A stretch of 64,000 nucleotides of DNA, taken from Spirochaetales bacterium (GTDB lineage: Bacteria; Spirochaetota; Spirochaetia; UBA9216). Of this stretch, positions 44,759 through 53,969 are shown in pieces. The position numbers and the translations under genes were made by a program. Numbering within the stretch: position 1 is the stretch's first letter; every line of letters begins with the position of its first letter. The DNA is taken from the NCBI GenBank assembly GCA_016342585.1, contig JAEINK010000013.1:16476-80475 (forward strand). The letters run 5' to 3'. A model generated the notes under the pieces. It searched no databases, had not been told where the DNA came from, and saw only the letters and a program-made list of their open reading frames with translations.

Positions 44759-46091
44759 TGAAACTAATTCCTATACCTAATTTACCATTTATATTTGTTT
44801 CATACATGCCAGCTTGAACAATGGTTAACAGTTGTGACGAGATTCTGGTATGAAGGTTGAAATTTTTGAATTCCATAATTCGATATGAAAATGCAAGGTT
44901 TGCTCCGAAAGCTGTATCGATATGCTCCGCAAGGAAGGTGGTGAGGTAATAATCGAATGAAAGATCTGCCTTCATCCGATCAAATAGTCTGAAATCTTTA
45001 AATCCGGCTCCAACAAAAACGGAAGGGAACTTTGTCACTGCCATATCGGTGGTGGTTAGGACATCATAGTTATATTGATTATTATAAAATCCGAGTCTTA
45101 AGCTGATTGGAAGGAAAATTGTTGGCGTACTCACGGAAAGTGCGGTGTTTAAATTATAATTTGTTCCTTTTGCATCCGTAATTCCAACAAAACCAAAATC
45201 AAATTCGGCATCAAGGTTTACAATGATAAAAGGATGGATGAAGTTTCCACCAGCCTGCAGTGCCATTCCGTAAAGGATGTTTTCAAGGTTTTCACCAGAA
45301 TGATACAATGTATTTACTTCAGAAGTATAGTATATAAAATTTCCGGGATAGAGGTATGAGTAGAAATTGAAATTTTTAAGTCCAAGTGATCGGATACTCT
45401 CCTCATAGACCGCCGCTTTCGCTATTTCTGCTTCACGAGCCTCGATTTGAGCCTGATATTCTGCTTCACGAGCGGCGACTTCAGCATCCCGGATAGCTTT
45501 TTCTTCCTGCCTTCTGGCTTCAGCCTCTTCCTCGCGCTTTATTCTTTCTTCTTCTGCAATTCTTCGCCTTTCTGCTTCGGCCTCAGCCTCCAATCTTTCC
45601 TGTTCAGCTTTAGCCTCGGCTTCCAGACGCAATCTTTCTTCTTCTGCCGCGGTTTCCCGACGAATTCGTTCCTCTTCAGCCTCTGCCTCAAGTCGGATTC
45701 GTTCCTCTTCGGCTTCGGCTTCCAACCGGACTCTCTCTTCTTCCGCTTTTTCTTTCAGGATCTGATCGAGAATAAGATATAATTCCTGGGCTTGCACATG
45801 TGTTAAATTGTTATAGAGAACACCTTCTATAATTTTATATGCATATTCATACTCTTCCTGGAAGACAAGATCACCGGCCTTTTCAACGAGCGTTTCTATA
45901 AGAACATCATAATCAGGATCTGATGTATCAAAATCGTAAATCTGATCAATCAAATCTGGATTTCTGTCATTTACCAATCCGGATATGAAATTTATTTTCT
46001 CTAATATATCCATCTGCTCCAAGGGCTTATCTTGTGCATACATATTGAAGATAATGCAAAAAAATAAAAAGAGTATTAGTAATTTCTTCAT
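44751..46091 (-). CDS. exported coiled-coil protein with beta-barrel-like C-terminus
   Basis: Product of 446 residues. Start taken at 46091 (MKKLLILFLFF...), preceded by GAGG six bases upstream; a longer frame begins at 46151. After the signal peptide a soluble part precedes a strongly repetitive Glu/Arg/Ala coiled coil (units EEERIRLEAEA, about residues 135-245), TolA-like in composition. The last ~190 residues are strand-rich with aromatic ends (NFNFYSYLYPGNFIYYTS, LGFYNNQYNYDVL) and end in IGISFNE, like an outer-membrane barrel. It may bridge periplasm and outer membrane. First gene of the three-gene module; the 8-base overlap with the next implies coupling. Confidence 0.75.
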   Translation of the reverse strand: MKKLLILFLFFCIIFNMYAQDKPLEQMDILEKINFISGLVNDRNPDLIDQIYDFDTSDPDYDVLIETLVEKAGDLVFQEEYEYAYKIIEGVLYNNLTHVQAQELYLILDQILKEKAEEERVRLEAEAEEERIRLEAEAEEERIRRETAAEEERLRLEAEAKAEQERLEAEAEAERRRIAEEERIKREEEAEARRQEEKAIRDAEVAAREAEYQAQIEAREAEIAKAAVYEESIRSLGLKNFNFYSYLYPGNFIYYTSEVNTLYHSGENLENILYGMALQAGGNFIHPFIIVNLDAEFDFGFVGITDAKGTNYNLNTALSVSTPTIFLPISLRLGFYNNQYNYDVLTTTDMAVTKFPSVFVGAGFKDFRLFDRMKADLSFDYYLTTFLAEHIDTAFGANLAFSYRIMEFKNFNLHTRISSQLLTIVQAGMYETNINGKLGIGISFNE

Positions 46092-46184
46092 TATAAACCT
46101 CATACACCAACTTTCGGTTGATTCCTTTATTAAATTAAATCGAGAAAGCAAAAAAATATTTTAAGTTAAAATTATAATGGGTGG

Positions 46185-46200
46185 CTTGTTAAATAACAAG
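46185..46200. promoter_or_regulatory. perfect inverted repeat between divergent genes
   Basis: CTTGTTA-AA-TAACAAG lies in the 233-base divergent gap between the envelope module and the PUR-domain gene. It could be an operator. Further down, ATCGG-TTTT-CCGAT (46288-46301) forms a small hairpin in the leader of the PUR gene. Confidence 0.4.
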
Positions 46201-46324
46201 ACATAATGTATTATTCCTCGAAAAAGTCGGTTTTTGGCTTTTAACCAGTAAAATTAACGTTCCAGAGAAGGGGCGAAACAGTGAACATCGGTTTTCCGAT
46301 AAAAATTGTTTTAGGAAGGGTAAA

Positions 46325-46588
46325 ATGGGAATCAGGGGCGAACTTTTTTCATCAAAAGCATCCACGGGGAAAAGGACCTATTTTTTTAACATTAAAGAAA
46401 ATAGACATGGTGATCTTTTTATGAATATGGTGGAGAGTAAAAAGCATGGTGAGGCCAGTTTCGAACGTCACTCCATCATTGTTTTTGACGAGGATATAGA
46501 TATTTTCCTTGGCGAATTTAACAAGGCTGTTGACTATATGAAGGCTAACAAGAAAAAAAGCCGGTTCCAGCCACGGTCTGAAAGTTAG
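46325..46588 (+). CDS. PUR-domain nucleic-acid-binding protein (BpuR-like)
   Basis: Product of 87 residues, one PUR repeat unit. The order RGELFSSK....KRTYFFNIKENRHGDLFMNMVESKK....SFERHSIIVFDEDIDIFLGEFNKAVDYMK (read in pieces) matches the PUR-alpha-like/DUF3276 family: a four-stranded sheet and a helix. The Borrelia homologue BpuR binds DNA and RNA and affects gene expression. AGGAAGG precedes the ATG. It converges on rnhB with only four bases between the stops. Confidence 0.88.
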   Translation: MGIRGELFSSKASTGKRTYFFNIKENRHGDLFMNMVESKKHGEASFERHSIIVFDEDIDIFLGEFNKAVDYMKANKKKSRFQPRSES

Positions 46589-46592
46589 TCGA

Positions 46593-47225
46593 TCAGGCTT
46601 CTGCATCAGGTTTTAAAAAATCATCTTTATACGGCACATTAAAACTCATTCTCTGGATCGGTGACGGACCATGAAGATAGTATCGGCGTGCATGTTCTTT
46701 CGTCGGATAACCTTTATGTTTTTCATAGGCATATCTGTCTTCAATCCAGGAGTATCTGATCATCCACCGGTCTCTGGCCGTCTTGGCAAGGATTGAGGCT
46801 CCCATGATAGAGGGAAATCTATCATCACCTTTGATCTCGGCTCTCACTGGGACCGGAAGATCCGGCTTATATTTGCCATCGGCTAAAGCTATCTCGATCT
46901 CACACTTTTTGTGAAGTCCCTCAAAGGCCCGCTTCATGGCAAGCAGAGAAGCATTATGGATATTTATGACATCAATTTCGTTTTCCCATACCCAGCCAAT
47001 AGAAAAATCCAGAGCATTGTTCATTATCAGGATTGTCAACTCATCCCTTTTTTGAGCGCTAAGTTTCTTAGAATCCTTTAACAATTCGATTGGAAAATCA
47101 TCCGGAATTATGAGTGCTGCCGCGGTGACAGGACCTGCCAGTGGCCCTCTGCCGGCTTCATCAATCCCGCAGATTCTGCACAGTGGGGTGTGTGGGATTT
47201 CAAACTCTAATTCGTTGGATTTCAT
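46593..47225 (-). CDS. rnhB: ribonuclease HII
   Basis: Product of 210 residues from the ATG at 47225; a GTG at 47231 is an alternative start. GIDEAGRGPLAGPV carries the first Asp-Glu of the active site, DSKKLSAQKR the conserved Lys-Lys, ALADGKYKP the next Asp and ASILAKTARDRWM the last motif. It removes ribonucleotides and R-loops from DNA. It is divergent from smc with a 72-base gap. Confidence 0.95.
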   Translation of the reverse strand: MKSNELEFEIPHTPLCRICGIDEAGRGPLAGPVTAAALIIPDDFPIELLKDSKKLSAQKRDELTILIMNNALDFSIGWVWENEIDVINIHNASLLAMKRAFEGLHKKCEIEIALADGKYKPDLPVPVRAEIKGDDRFPSIMGASILAKTARDRWMIRYSWIEDRYAYEKHKGYPTKEHARRYYLHGPSPIQRMSFNVPYKDDFLKPDAEA

Positions 47226-47297
47226 AGGCACATCTATTCTTATCTTAAGAGATATGTTATTATATCGGAAAAAATAAAGACAGTAAATGGAGTCATA

Positions 47298-50096
47298 GTG
47301 TTTCTTAAAAGTCTTGAGATCTTCGGATTCAAATCATTTGCAGACAGAAGTCGAATTGAATTTCAAAATGGAATTTCTGCTCTCCTGGGGCCCAATGGCT
47401 GTGGTAAGAGTAATGTTGTCGATGCGATCAAATGGGTTATAGGTGAACAGTCAGTTAAGTCCTTACGTGCAGAGAAGATGGAAGATATCATCTTCAATGG
47501 AACTGAAGGCAGAAAACCCTTGAATATAGCGGAAGTAACCATTGTTCTTTCCAATGATTCGGGTGTTCTCCCTCTGGATATGCCGGAGATAGAGGTTAAG
47601 CGTCGTCTCTACAGGACAGGAGAGAGCGAGTATTTTATCAACAATACCCCTGCTAAACTTCGTGAAGTCCGGGAAATGTTTTTCGATACAGGAATCGGAA
47701 AGTCGGCTTACTCTGTTATGGAGCAGGGAAGAATTGATCAGATCCTGTCCAGTAAGCCGGAAGAGAGGCGTTATATTTTTGAAGAGGCAGCCGGAATAAC
47801 CAAGTACAAGGCAAAGGGTGCTGAGGCCGAAAGGAAACTCGCCAGAACCGAAGAGAATATGAGGCAGATTGAGTCCATATTAAGTGAGGTTAAGCGAAGT
47901 TATAACACTTTGAAAGTTCAGGCAGAGAAAACAGAGACATACAAAGAGTTGAAGATAAAATCTTTTGAGGTTGAATTGGATATACAACTCCTTCGTCTCC
48001 GAGCCTACCTTGAGCAAAAAAACGAAAGTGAAAATAAGCGGGATGAACTCCTTAAAAATCGGGATCAGTTAAAAGAAGAGATTGATGGAATCAACGATTT
48101 CCTTCAGGACAATATGGACGAAGTGAATTCTATGGAGTCTTCCCTTGTGGAGACCCAGAAAAAGCTTTATGGAATGGGTCTTGAGAAGAGCAGCAGTGAA
48201 AATCAGCTGAATATTCTTGCTGAACGCCGGGAAGAACTTAAAAAGCAGGAAGCTTCCTGCCGGGATAAGGAAAGGGCGATCAAAGAGCGAGCCGATTCTC
48301 TGAAAAATCAGATAATCGAAAAGGAAGAGGCTCTTACCGAATATACCCGCAGAATTGAAGAGATTGATGCCAATATCAAGGAGTTTGAATCCCGTGTGGA
48401 GGCTGCCCGTGCCAGGATCAAGCAGAATGAGGCTGTGATCACAAAGCGGGAGTCCAGGATCCGGGAGCTTGGGAAAATCCAGCGGGATTGCCAACAGGAA
48501 CTTGATTCACTGACCGAAGATATTGTTGAACAGTTGGATGTACGGCTGAAAGAGACGGGATATTCTCATAAAGAGAGGCATCAAACCGAAGAGAAGGTAC
48601 ATAACCTGCTGAAACAATTTACAATTCAGCTCGATGGTAAAGTTTCCATCCTCAAAGATGCGGCAGAACTGAAAACCATGGACAAAAAAGAGCTGCAGAA
48701 GATGTTAGGCAGTGCAGCAGATTCCCTTTTAGAGATTAAGGATGGTCTATCCAATCTTGGAAATGTCTTTACTGATTATTCAAAATCGATTCCCTCCTTT
48801 CTTGATGAATTCCTTGCTCCTGAAGGAATTATAACGAAAAAACGAGAAGTCGATGAGAAACTTGCCGCTGCACAAACCGAAGAGGATGCCTGCCGGAGTG
48901 AAGTTGTAAGCCTTTCAGAAGAAAATAAAGGTCTTAACCGTAAAATTGATGAATACCGGAAGACCCTCGAAGAGCTTAAGGTTTCCAGGATGCAGCTGAT
49001 TACAAGCAAGAAGGGGATGGAGGAGTCGATCAATCTGCTCCGACGGGATCTCAAGTCTCAGGAAACCCTTCTCATTGAAAATAAGATGGAGTTAGATACC
49101 TGTCTGCAGAGAGGTGTTGAAATCAATCGGCAGATTCAACTTGTGAAAGATAAAATTACAGATTTTATTGGTCGGGAAAAGGAACTTCAGAAGGATCTTA
49201 AAAAACTTGAAGAGGGGATTAACTCTCGGAATAAAAATCTTGTCGTAAAAGAGAAAAAACAGCATGAACTCTCCGACAGGCTACTGAAAGTCCAGGAAAA
49301 TTTGGAAAAGATTCAGATAAACCTGGCTTCTCAGAATACGGACATTCGTAACCTGTATGAGAACTTTGCCGAAAAACACTCGAGAGACTTGTCTGAGTTT
49401 GATTCAAGAACCTATGAGATTCAGACAACAATTAAGGATCTACGGGAAGACCTCTCGAAAATGAGAGAGAAAGAGAAGGGGCTCGGTCAGATTAACCTGA
49501 TGGCACCGGAAGAGTTTAATGAAGTCAAAGAGAGACACGATTTTTTAAATGGTCAGCTTGAAGACCTTGTGAAGGGTAAAGAGGATCTTGAAAAGATCAC
49601 ATCCCAGATCAGGAAGGAATCGACGGAGCTTTTCATAAAGAATTACGACAAAATACGAAAGAACTTCCATGTCATGTTCCGAAGACTTTTTGGTGGCGGA
49701 CGTGCAGAGATTAAACTGATGGATCCCAATGAAATCCTGACAACCGGAATCGAGATTTATGCGCAGCCTCCCGGAAAAAATCTCGAGAATATTAACCTTC
49801 TCTCTGGAGGGGAAAAATCACTGACAGCGGTTGCTCTGCTTTTTGCCACATATATGGTAAAACCTTCCCCTTTCTGTATCCTCGATGAGATCGATGCCGC
49901 GCTTGATGAACAGAATATTGGAAGATTTGGCAACTTACTTATGGAGTTTGGTGATCGTTCTCAGTTTATTATCATTACTCATAATAAAAAGACAGTAGCC
50001 AGTGCAAAAACTCTGCTTGGTGTTACCATGGAAGAGTCGGGTGTTTCCAAACTGGTTGCTGTGAGACTTGAAACTAAGGAGAGGGAGCCTGTTTGA
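47298..50096 (+). CDS. smc: chromosome segregation ATPase Smc, short form
   Basis: Product of 932 residues, clearly shorter than the usual 1150-1190. The start is GTG with GGAG six bases upstream. Walker A GPNGCGKSNVVDAI (about 32), the conserved QGRIDQIL block, then coiled coil; C-terminal signature LLSGGEKSLTAVALLF and Walker B FCILDEIDAALDE. The centre (about 405-530) lacks the usual Gly-rich hinge pattern and instead shows a compact helical region (TMDKKELQKMLGSAAD, VFTDYSKSIPSFLDEF). Smc organises and compacts the chromosome. It overlaps the next gene by four bases. Confidence 0.93.
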   Translation: MFLKSLEIFGFKSFADRSRIEFQNGISALLGPNGCGKSNVVDAIKWVIGEQSVKSLRAEKMEDIIFNGTEGRKPLNIAEVTIVLSNDSGVLPLDMPEIEVKRRLYRTGESEYFINNTPAKLREVREMFFDTGIGKSAYSVMEQGRIDQILSSKPEERRYIFEEAAGITKYKAKGAEAERKLARTEENMRQIESILSEVKRSYNTLKVQAEKTETYKELKIKSFEVELDIQLLRLRAYLEQKNESENKRDELLKNRDQLKEEIDGINDFLQDNMDEVNSMESSLVETQKKLYGMGLEKSSSENQLNILAERREELKKQEASCRDKERAIKERADSLKNQIIEKEEALTEYTRRIEEIDANIKEFESRVEAARARIKQNEAVITKRESRIRELGKIQRDCQQELDSLTEDIVEQLDVRLKETGYSHKERHQTEEKVHNLLKQFTIQLDGKVSILKDAAELKTMDKKELQKMLGSAADSLLEIKDGLSNLGNVFTDYSKSIPSFLDEFLAPEGIITKKREVDEKLAAAQTEEDACRSEVVSLSEENKGLNRKIDEYRKTLEELKVSRMQLITSKKGMEESINLLRRDLKSQETLLIENKMELDTCLQRGVEINRQIQLVKDKITDFIGREKELQKDLKKLEEGINSRNKNLVVKEKKQHELSDRLLKVQENLEKIQINLASQNTDIRNLYENFAEKHSRDLSEFDSRTYEIQTTIKDLREDLSKMREKEKGLGQINLMAPEEFNEVKERHDFLNGQLEDLVKGKEDLEKITSQIRKESTELFIKNYDKIRKNFHVMFRRLFGGGRAEIKLMDPNEILTTGIEIYAQPPGKNLENINLLSGGEKSLTAVALLFATYMVKPSPFCILDEIDAALDEQNIGRFGNLLMEFGDRSQFIIITHNKKTVASAKTLLGVTMEESGVSKLVAVRLETKEREPV

Positions 50097-50443
50097 TCGG
50101 TTTTAAGCCTGGTGAACTGAAGATTGTAATTCTCATTACTCTTGGAATAACCGTTATCGGGGTTTTAGTTTCCGTTATTATCTCTATTGCCAGGCAGCCG
50201 GATCCGATCCTTGTGGAGTTTGACCATTCCGACAGGGTAGAAGAGGTTCATATGTCTGATTTCATTTTTACTGAGGAAAAAAGTGCTGATGAAATTGCCT
50301 TCAAGATGGCCAGGCCCCTCCGGGATTCCTGGACCAATGAAGAGCTCCTCAGGTTCTGGGAAGATCCGGGTAAGGCCGGCCTGAAACAGCTTTCAAAAGA
50401 AAACGATGAATTTATAAGAAGTTATTTTGATGCCGTCCCTTAA
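50093..50443 (+). CDS. small membrane-anchored protein of unknown function
   Basis: Product of 116 residues. The start is TTG within the smc stop (TTGA), with AGGGAG upstream. One helix at residues 11-34 (VILITLGITVIGVLVSVIISI) anchors a ~80-residue extracytoplasmic or cytoplasmic part rich in acidic residues. No family recognised. It overlaps the next lipoprotein gene by 14 bases, so smc, this gene and the lipoprotein are probably one operon. Confidence 0.6.
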   Translation: MIGFKPGELKIVILITLGITVIGVLVSVIISIARQPDPILVEFDHSDRVEEVHMSDFIFTEEKSADEIAFKMARPLRDSWTNEELLRFWEDPGKAGLKQLSKENDEFIRSYFDAVP

Positions 50444-51914
50444 ACTGCTCTTTTTCTTCACATTAATATTACAATTTTCCTGTTCAACCCTCGATCCCAT
50501 GCTGATAGAAGCGCCCGCTTCCGATGGGGTGGATAGTAGTGTCTCAGAAGACTCCATAGATGAGTTTCTATCAATCCTTGAAGTTCCTGAAGGGATAGAA
50601 GTTTTTAATGAGTATTATGAGGTCGATAACACCCCTGTTTCTCCTGAAATGATGGAACCGGGGATAGTTGATGTGGCGGAACCGGAACATTCAGATTCAC
50701 CTCCACCCGATAAAAACTCCTTTGAAAATGCGGCAGAAGATAAATTTATAGAAAACTACTCCTTCTATTCGGATGAGGTTTCTTCTCCGGAGTATCCAGA
50801 AATTGAAGAGCCTTCAATAGATTTGACTAAGACAGAAGATATTAATGAAGGACAGAAATACCCTTCTGTGGACGATTTGCCCCAAGGCTCGCCTTGGGAT
50901 CCGCTGGTGGAGAGGGATGAAAAAACGACTGTGATTGCCGTTGAAACGGCGGAACATATCGAGGTTTACCTTGGCAATGACGATGCCTCCAAAGAGGAGG
51001 TCTCGATAGATATTAACAGTTCTGCTGGTCCTATCAGTTCTGATGTCTCTAACATTCAGGATGTGCCATCTCAATCTGTAAACCAGCTGGCAGGCCTTGA
51101 AACCGGGGATTATCAGGTTGAGCAGCTGAATATGGTCCTCTCTGCCGCCGCGGGACTTAATGCTCCCTCCGGATTTACACTTGATGGTTCGGGTTGGATA
51201 TATCTTGGGGGAAGCTCAAATGGGTCCGGATCTCTGGAAGCAGAACTGAAGGGCAGAACTCTGAAAAGTAGCGAAACGGCTTTTACCTTTGTGTATCCTG
51301 AACCGGGTGTTTATACCCTCATGTTTATGAAGCAGGATCTTGGAGATGGTGGTTTTCGCCAGATGGAGATAACCGTAGATGCCCTTCCTCCTGAGGATTA
51401 TAGTGAACTTGCTCTGCGAATGGGGGAGGATGCTATCGGTTCAACAGGACTCGGGAGCAGCAATGCCGGTGAGTTTGAAGAGGTCGTAACTTCCGTCACA
51501 GAAAAATCTCACTCCACATTGGATGACTTCATGAAAGGTGTGGAAGATGATGATATAGAACTTTTCAAAGAGTACTGGCTGGAGTTTCTTGAAAATGGTT
51601 CTATTTCCGGTCGGGACTCTTCCCTGTTTTCATCTTTACTGAATATTTCAGATTTTCTAAGCAAAAAAAATCAGGATTCCCTCCTTTTCGATACCCTCTC
51701 ATACCTGCTTGATGGAAACTCACCAATTCACAAAATGGACAGCGTTTATATCAGGTTAGGAAGAGTCCTGGAAAAGGAGGGGCCATTGAAGGATTTGAGA
51801 GAGGCTCTGGTTTTCTATGGACGGCTGACCGGGGGTTTTCCTGCCAGTATTTACTGGGATGAGGCTGACCGGCGTATTAAATATCTGAACCGTCATTACT
51901 TTCAGATACGATAG
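50430..51914 (+). CDS. acidic lipoprotein of unknown function
   Basis: Product of 494 residues from the ATG at 50430 (a TTG lies three bases before). The signal ends in ILQFSC. Residues ~25-210 are disordered and rich in Glu, Asp, Pro and Ser. A beta domain follows at about 230-310 (GSGWIYLGGSSNGSGSLEAEL then FTFVYPEPGVYTLMFMKQDLG), then a helical TPR-like end (SLLFDTLSYLLDG, LREALVFYGRLTGGFPASIYWDEADRRI). The periplasmic role is unknown; the last segment resembles envelope TPR proteins. Confidence 0.65.
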   Translation: MPSLKLLFFFTLILQFSCSTLDPMLIEAPASDGVDSSVSEDSIDEFLSILEVPEGIEVFNEYYEVDNTPVSPEMMEPGIVDVAEPEHSDSPPPDKNSFENAAEDKFIENYSFYSDEVSSPEYPEIEEPSIDLTKTEDINEGQKYPSVDDLPQGSPWDPLVERDEKTTVIAVETAEHIEVYLGNDDASKEEVSIDINSSAGPISSDVSNIQDVPSQSVNQLAGLETGDYQVEQLNMVLSAAAGLNAPSGFTLDGSGWIYLGGSSNGSGSLEAELKGRTLKSSETAFTFVYPEPGVYTLMFMKQDLGDGGFRQMEITVDALPPEDYSELALRMGEDAIGSTGLGSSNAGEFEEVVTSVTEKSHSTLDDFMKGVEDDDIELFKEYWLEFLENGSISGRDSSLFSSLLNISDFLSKKNQDSLLFDTLSYLLDGNSPIHKMDSVYIRLGRVLEKEGPLKDLREALVFYGRLTGGFPASIYWDEADRRIKYLNRHYFQIR

Positions 51915-52026
51915 GGTGAAAATATTCTTCTAAATAATTTCTATAAAAAGATTTATCATTTTAAGTTGTTAAGATACACAGCCGGCTCAAGATGTGCATA
52001 ACATGTGATTAAGTCCTCATATCAGC

Positions 52027-52056
52027 TTGACATGATGATTCAATAAAGGGTATATA
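52027..52056 (+). promoter_or_regulatory. promoter of the ffh-rpsP-rplS operon
   Basis: A perfect TTGACA (52027-52032) and TATATA (52051-52056) with an 18-base spacer, 32 bases before the ffh ATG. Confidence 0.65.
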
Positions 52057-52088
52057 TATCCCCAAACTTTTGGAAGGGTCCGGAGAGA

Positions 52089-53417
52089 ATGTTAGAAAAA
52101 ATTTCTACTAAGTTTAACGACATAATAAAACAAGTTTCCGGAAAAGGGACTATCTCAGAGAAGAACATCCAGGAGGCAGTAGAAGAGATTAAAATTGCTC
52201 TTCTTGAGGCGGATGTAAACCTCAGGGTCGTCAGGCGATTTGTAAATAAGACAATCGAAGAAGCTAAGGGTGAGACGGTACTCAGATCGGTAGATCCGGG
52301 ACAAATGTTTACCAAGCTTATATATGACAGGATGGTTGCTCTCCTCGGCGGAGAGACAACGGAGCTTCAGCTCAAAGGCCCTGATACCCAGTCAGTAATA
52401 CTGATGATGGGACTGCAGGGGTCTGGTAAAACCACTACATCTGCTAAACTGGCTGCCAGGCTTAAGAAAGAGGGACGAAAACCCCTCCTTGTGGCTGCCG
52501 ACCTTGTGCGTCCTGCGGCTATTAAACAGCTTCAGGTTCTTGGGGAGCAAATTGGTGTTGAAGTTTACACCGAGGATACAAAGGATGCTGTAAAGGTCGT
52601 TAAAAACGGTCTTAAGTATGCTAAAAAGAACAGTATTAACACAATAATTGTGGATACAGCCGGCCGGTTGCATCTGGATGATGAGATGATGAAGGAGATT
52701 GAAGCTGTTTTTAAGGCTGCTTCTCCTCAGGAAACACTTTTTGTCGCAGATTCAATGACCGGTCAGCATGCTGTGGATATTGCCAAGGAGTTTAACGCCC
52801 GTGTTGAACTTTCCGGTGTTATCCTTACCAAGTTCGACTCGGATGCCCGTGGTGGTGCCGCACTTTCATTGAAAACAATTACCGGAAAAAATATCAAATT
52901 TATTGGTACCGGTGAGAAAATAGAAGATCTTGAGATATTTCACCCGGAAAGGATCGCAAGTCGAATCCTTGGAATGGGTGATGTGGTCAGCCTGGTTGAA
53001 AAAGCTCAGGAGCAGACCGATGTTGAAGAGGCCAAAAAGCTTGAAGAGAAGATGGCTTCTTCTACGTTTACTCTTGAAGATTATCTGGAACAGTTCCAGA
53101 AAATGAAAAAAATGGGAAGTGTTCAGTCTTTGCTTGAGATGGTACCTGGTCTCGCGGGTCAGGTCCCCGAAGATGCTATCAACGAGAAAGAAATGAAGAG
53201 AGAAGAAGCCATTATACTTTCCATGACCAAAATAGAAAGGCATAATCATCGGATTCTTGGTCCTTCAAGACGAAAAAGGGTGGCAAAAGGGTCCGGTACC
53301 AATGTTTATGAGGTAAACAGGCTCTTAAAGAAGTTTGAAAAAATGCGACTGATGATGAAAAAGGTCGCTAAAAATAAAAAATACCAGGCAAAATTAATGT
53401 CTCAGCTTGGTAGTTGA
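52089..53417 (+). CDS. ffh: signal recognition particle GTPase Ffh
   Basis: Product of 442 residues. N domain first, then G domain with GLQGSGKTTTSAKLA (about 105-119), DTAGR (about 190), TKFDSDARGGAAL and GTGEKIEDLEIF. The Met-rich M domain (SLLEMVPGL, AIILSMTK, LMMKKV) binds SRP RNA and signal peptides. Targets membrane and secreted proteins to the translocon. GGAG is seven bases upstream of the ATG. First gene of the translation block. Confidence 0.97.
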   Translation: MLEKISTKFNDIIKQVSGKGTISEKNIQEAVEEIKIALLEADVNLRVVRRFVNKTIEEAKGETVLRSVDPGQMFTKLIYDRMVALLGGETTELQLKGPDTQSVILMMGLQGSGKTTTSAKLAARLKKEGRKPLLVAADLVRPAAIKQLQVLGEQIGVEVYTEDTKDAVKVVKNGLKYAKKNSINTIIVDTAGRLHLDDEMMKEIEAVFKAASPQETLFVADSMTGQHAVDIAKEFNARVELSGVILTKFDSDARGGAALSLKTITGKNIKFIGTGEKIEDLEIFHPERIASRILGMGDVVSLVEKAQEQTDVEEAKKLEEKMASSTFTLEDYLEQFQKMKKMGSVQSLLEMVPGLAGQVPEDAINEKEMKREEAIILSMTKIERHNHRILGPSRRKRVAKGSGTNVYEVNRLLKKFEKMRLMMKKVAKNKKYQAKLMSQLGS

Positions 53418-53443
53418 AGCAGGTAACCGTACAGGAGGTTCGA

Positions 53444-53695
53444 ATGAGTGTTAAAATAAGACTGAAGAGATTTGGTACAAAGAAAAGACCATATTATCGA
53501 ATTGTTGTTTCCGATTCCAGAAATGCCAGAGATAGTAAAGCTCTCGAAGAGGTAGGAATCTACCATCCCATCGAGGTTGAAGAAAAACAGGTTTCTCTTA
53601 AGGAAGACAGGATTAAAGAGTGGCTTTCCAAGGGTGCAAGACCAACATCGACAGTAAAAAAGATTCTTAATAAGAATAATATCACAATCAGCTAG
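53444..53695 (+). CDS. rpsP: 30S ribosomal protein S16
   Basis: Product of 83 residues. The ATG at 53444 follows AGGAGG; upstream in-frame TTG is rejected. SVKIRLKRFGTKKRPYYRIVV and GTKKRPYYRIVVSDSRNARD are the S16 start, and the DRIKEWLSKGARPTSTVK block the conserved end. 26 bases separate it from the ffh stop. Confidence 0.98.
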   Translation: MSVKIRLKRFGTKKRPYYRIVVSDSRNARDSKALEEVGIYHPIEVEEKQVSLKEDRIKEWLSKGARPTSTVKKILNKNNITIS

Positions 53696-53735
53696 GTTGA
53701 GGATTGGAGAATTCCATTCGCAAAAGGAGCAGATT

Positions 53736-53969
53736 GTGGAAAAAGATTTAGTAGAATATATCGCAAAATCACTTGTTGATGATCCTTCAGAAGTTGTTGT
53801 TAATATGATTGAAGGTGAAAAATCCACCATTTTGGAGCTTAAGGTCGCATCCGACGATATCGGTAAGGTGATTGGAAAGCATGGTAGAATTGCTAAAGCG
53901 GTAAGAACCATTCTTAGTGCTTCTGCAACAAAAACAGGCAAGAGAATTGTTCTTGAAATTCTGGATTGA
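53736..53969 (+). CDS. khpA: KH-domain RNA-binding protein KhpA
   Basis: Product of 77 residues from a GTG at 53736, chosen because AAGGAG lies seven bases upstream and the length equals that of KhpA. A TTG at 53697 would add 13 residues without support. The single KH core is VASDDIGKVIGKHGRIAKAVRTILSA with the GxxG loop GKHG. It binds RNA as a partner of KhpB-type proteins in other bacteria. Its stop overlaps the rimM start (TGATG). Confidence 0.92.
   Translation: MEKDLVEYIAKSLVDDPSEVVVNMIEGEKSTILELKVASDDIGKVIGKHGRIAKAVRTILSASATKTGKRIVLEILD

Noticed and set aside
45480..45760. Tandem DNA repeat in the coiled-coil gene as a possible CRISPR or regulatory repeat
   Set aside because: The periodicity is that of codons for EEERIRLEAEA units inside an intact reading frame; there are no unique spacers.
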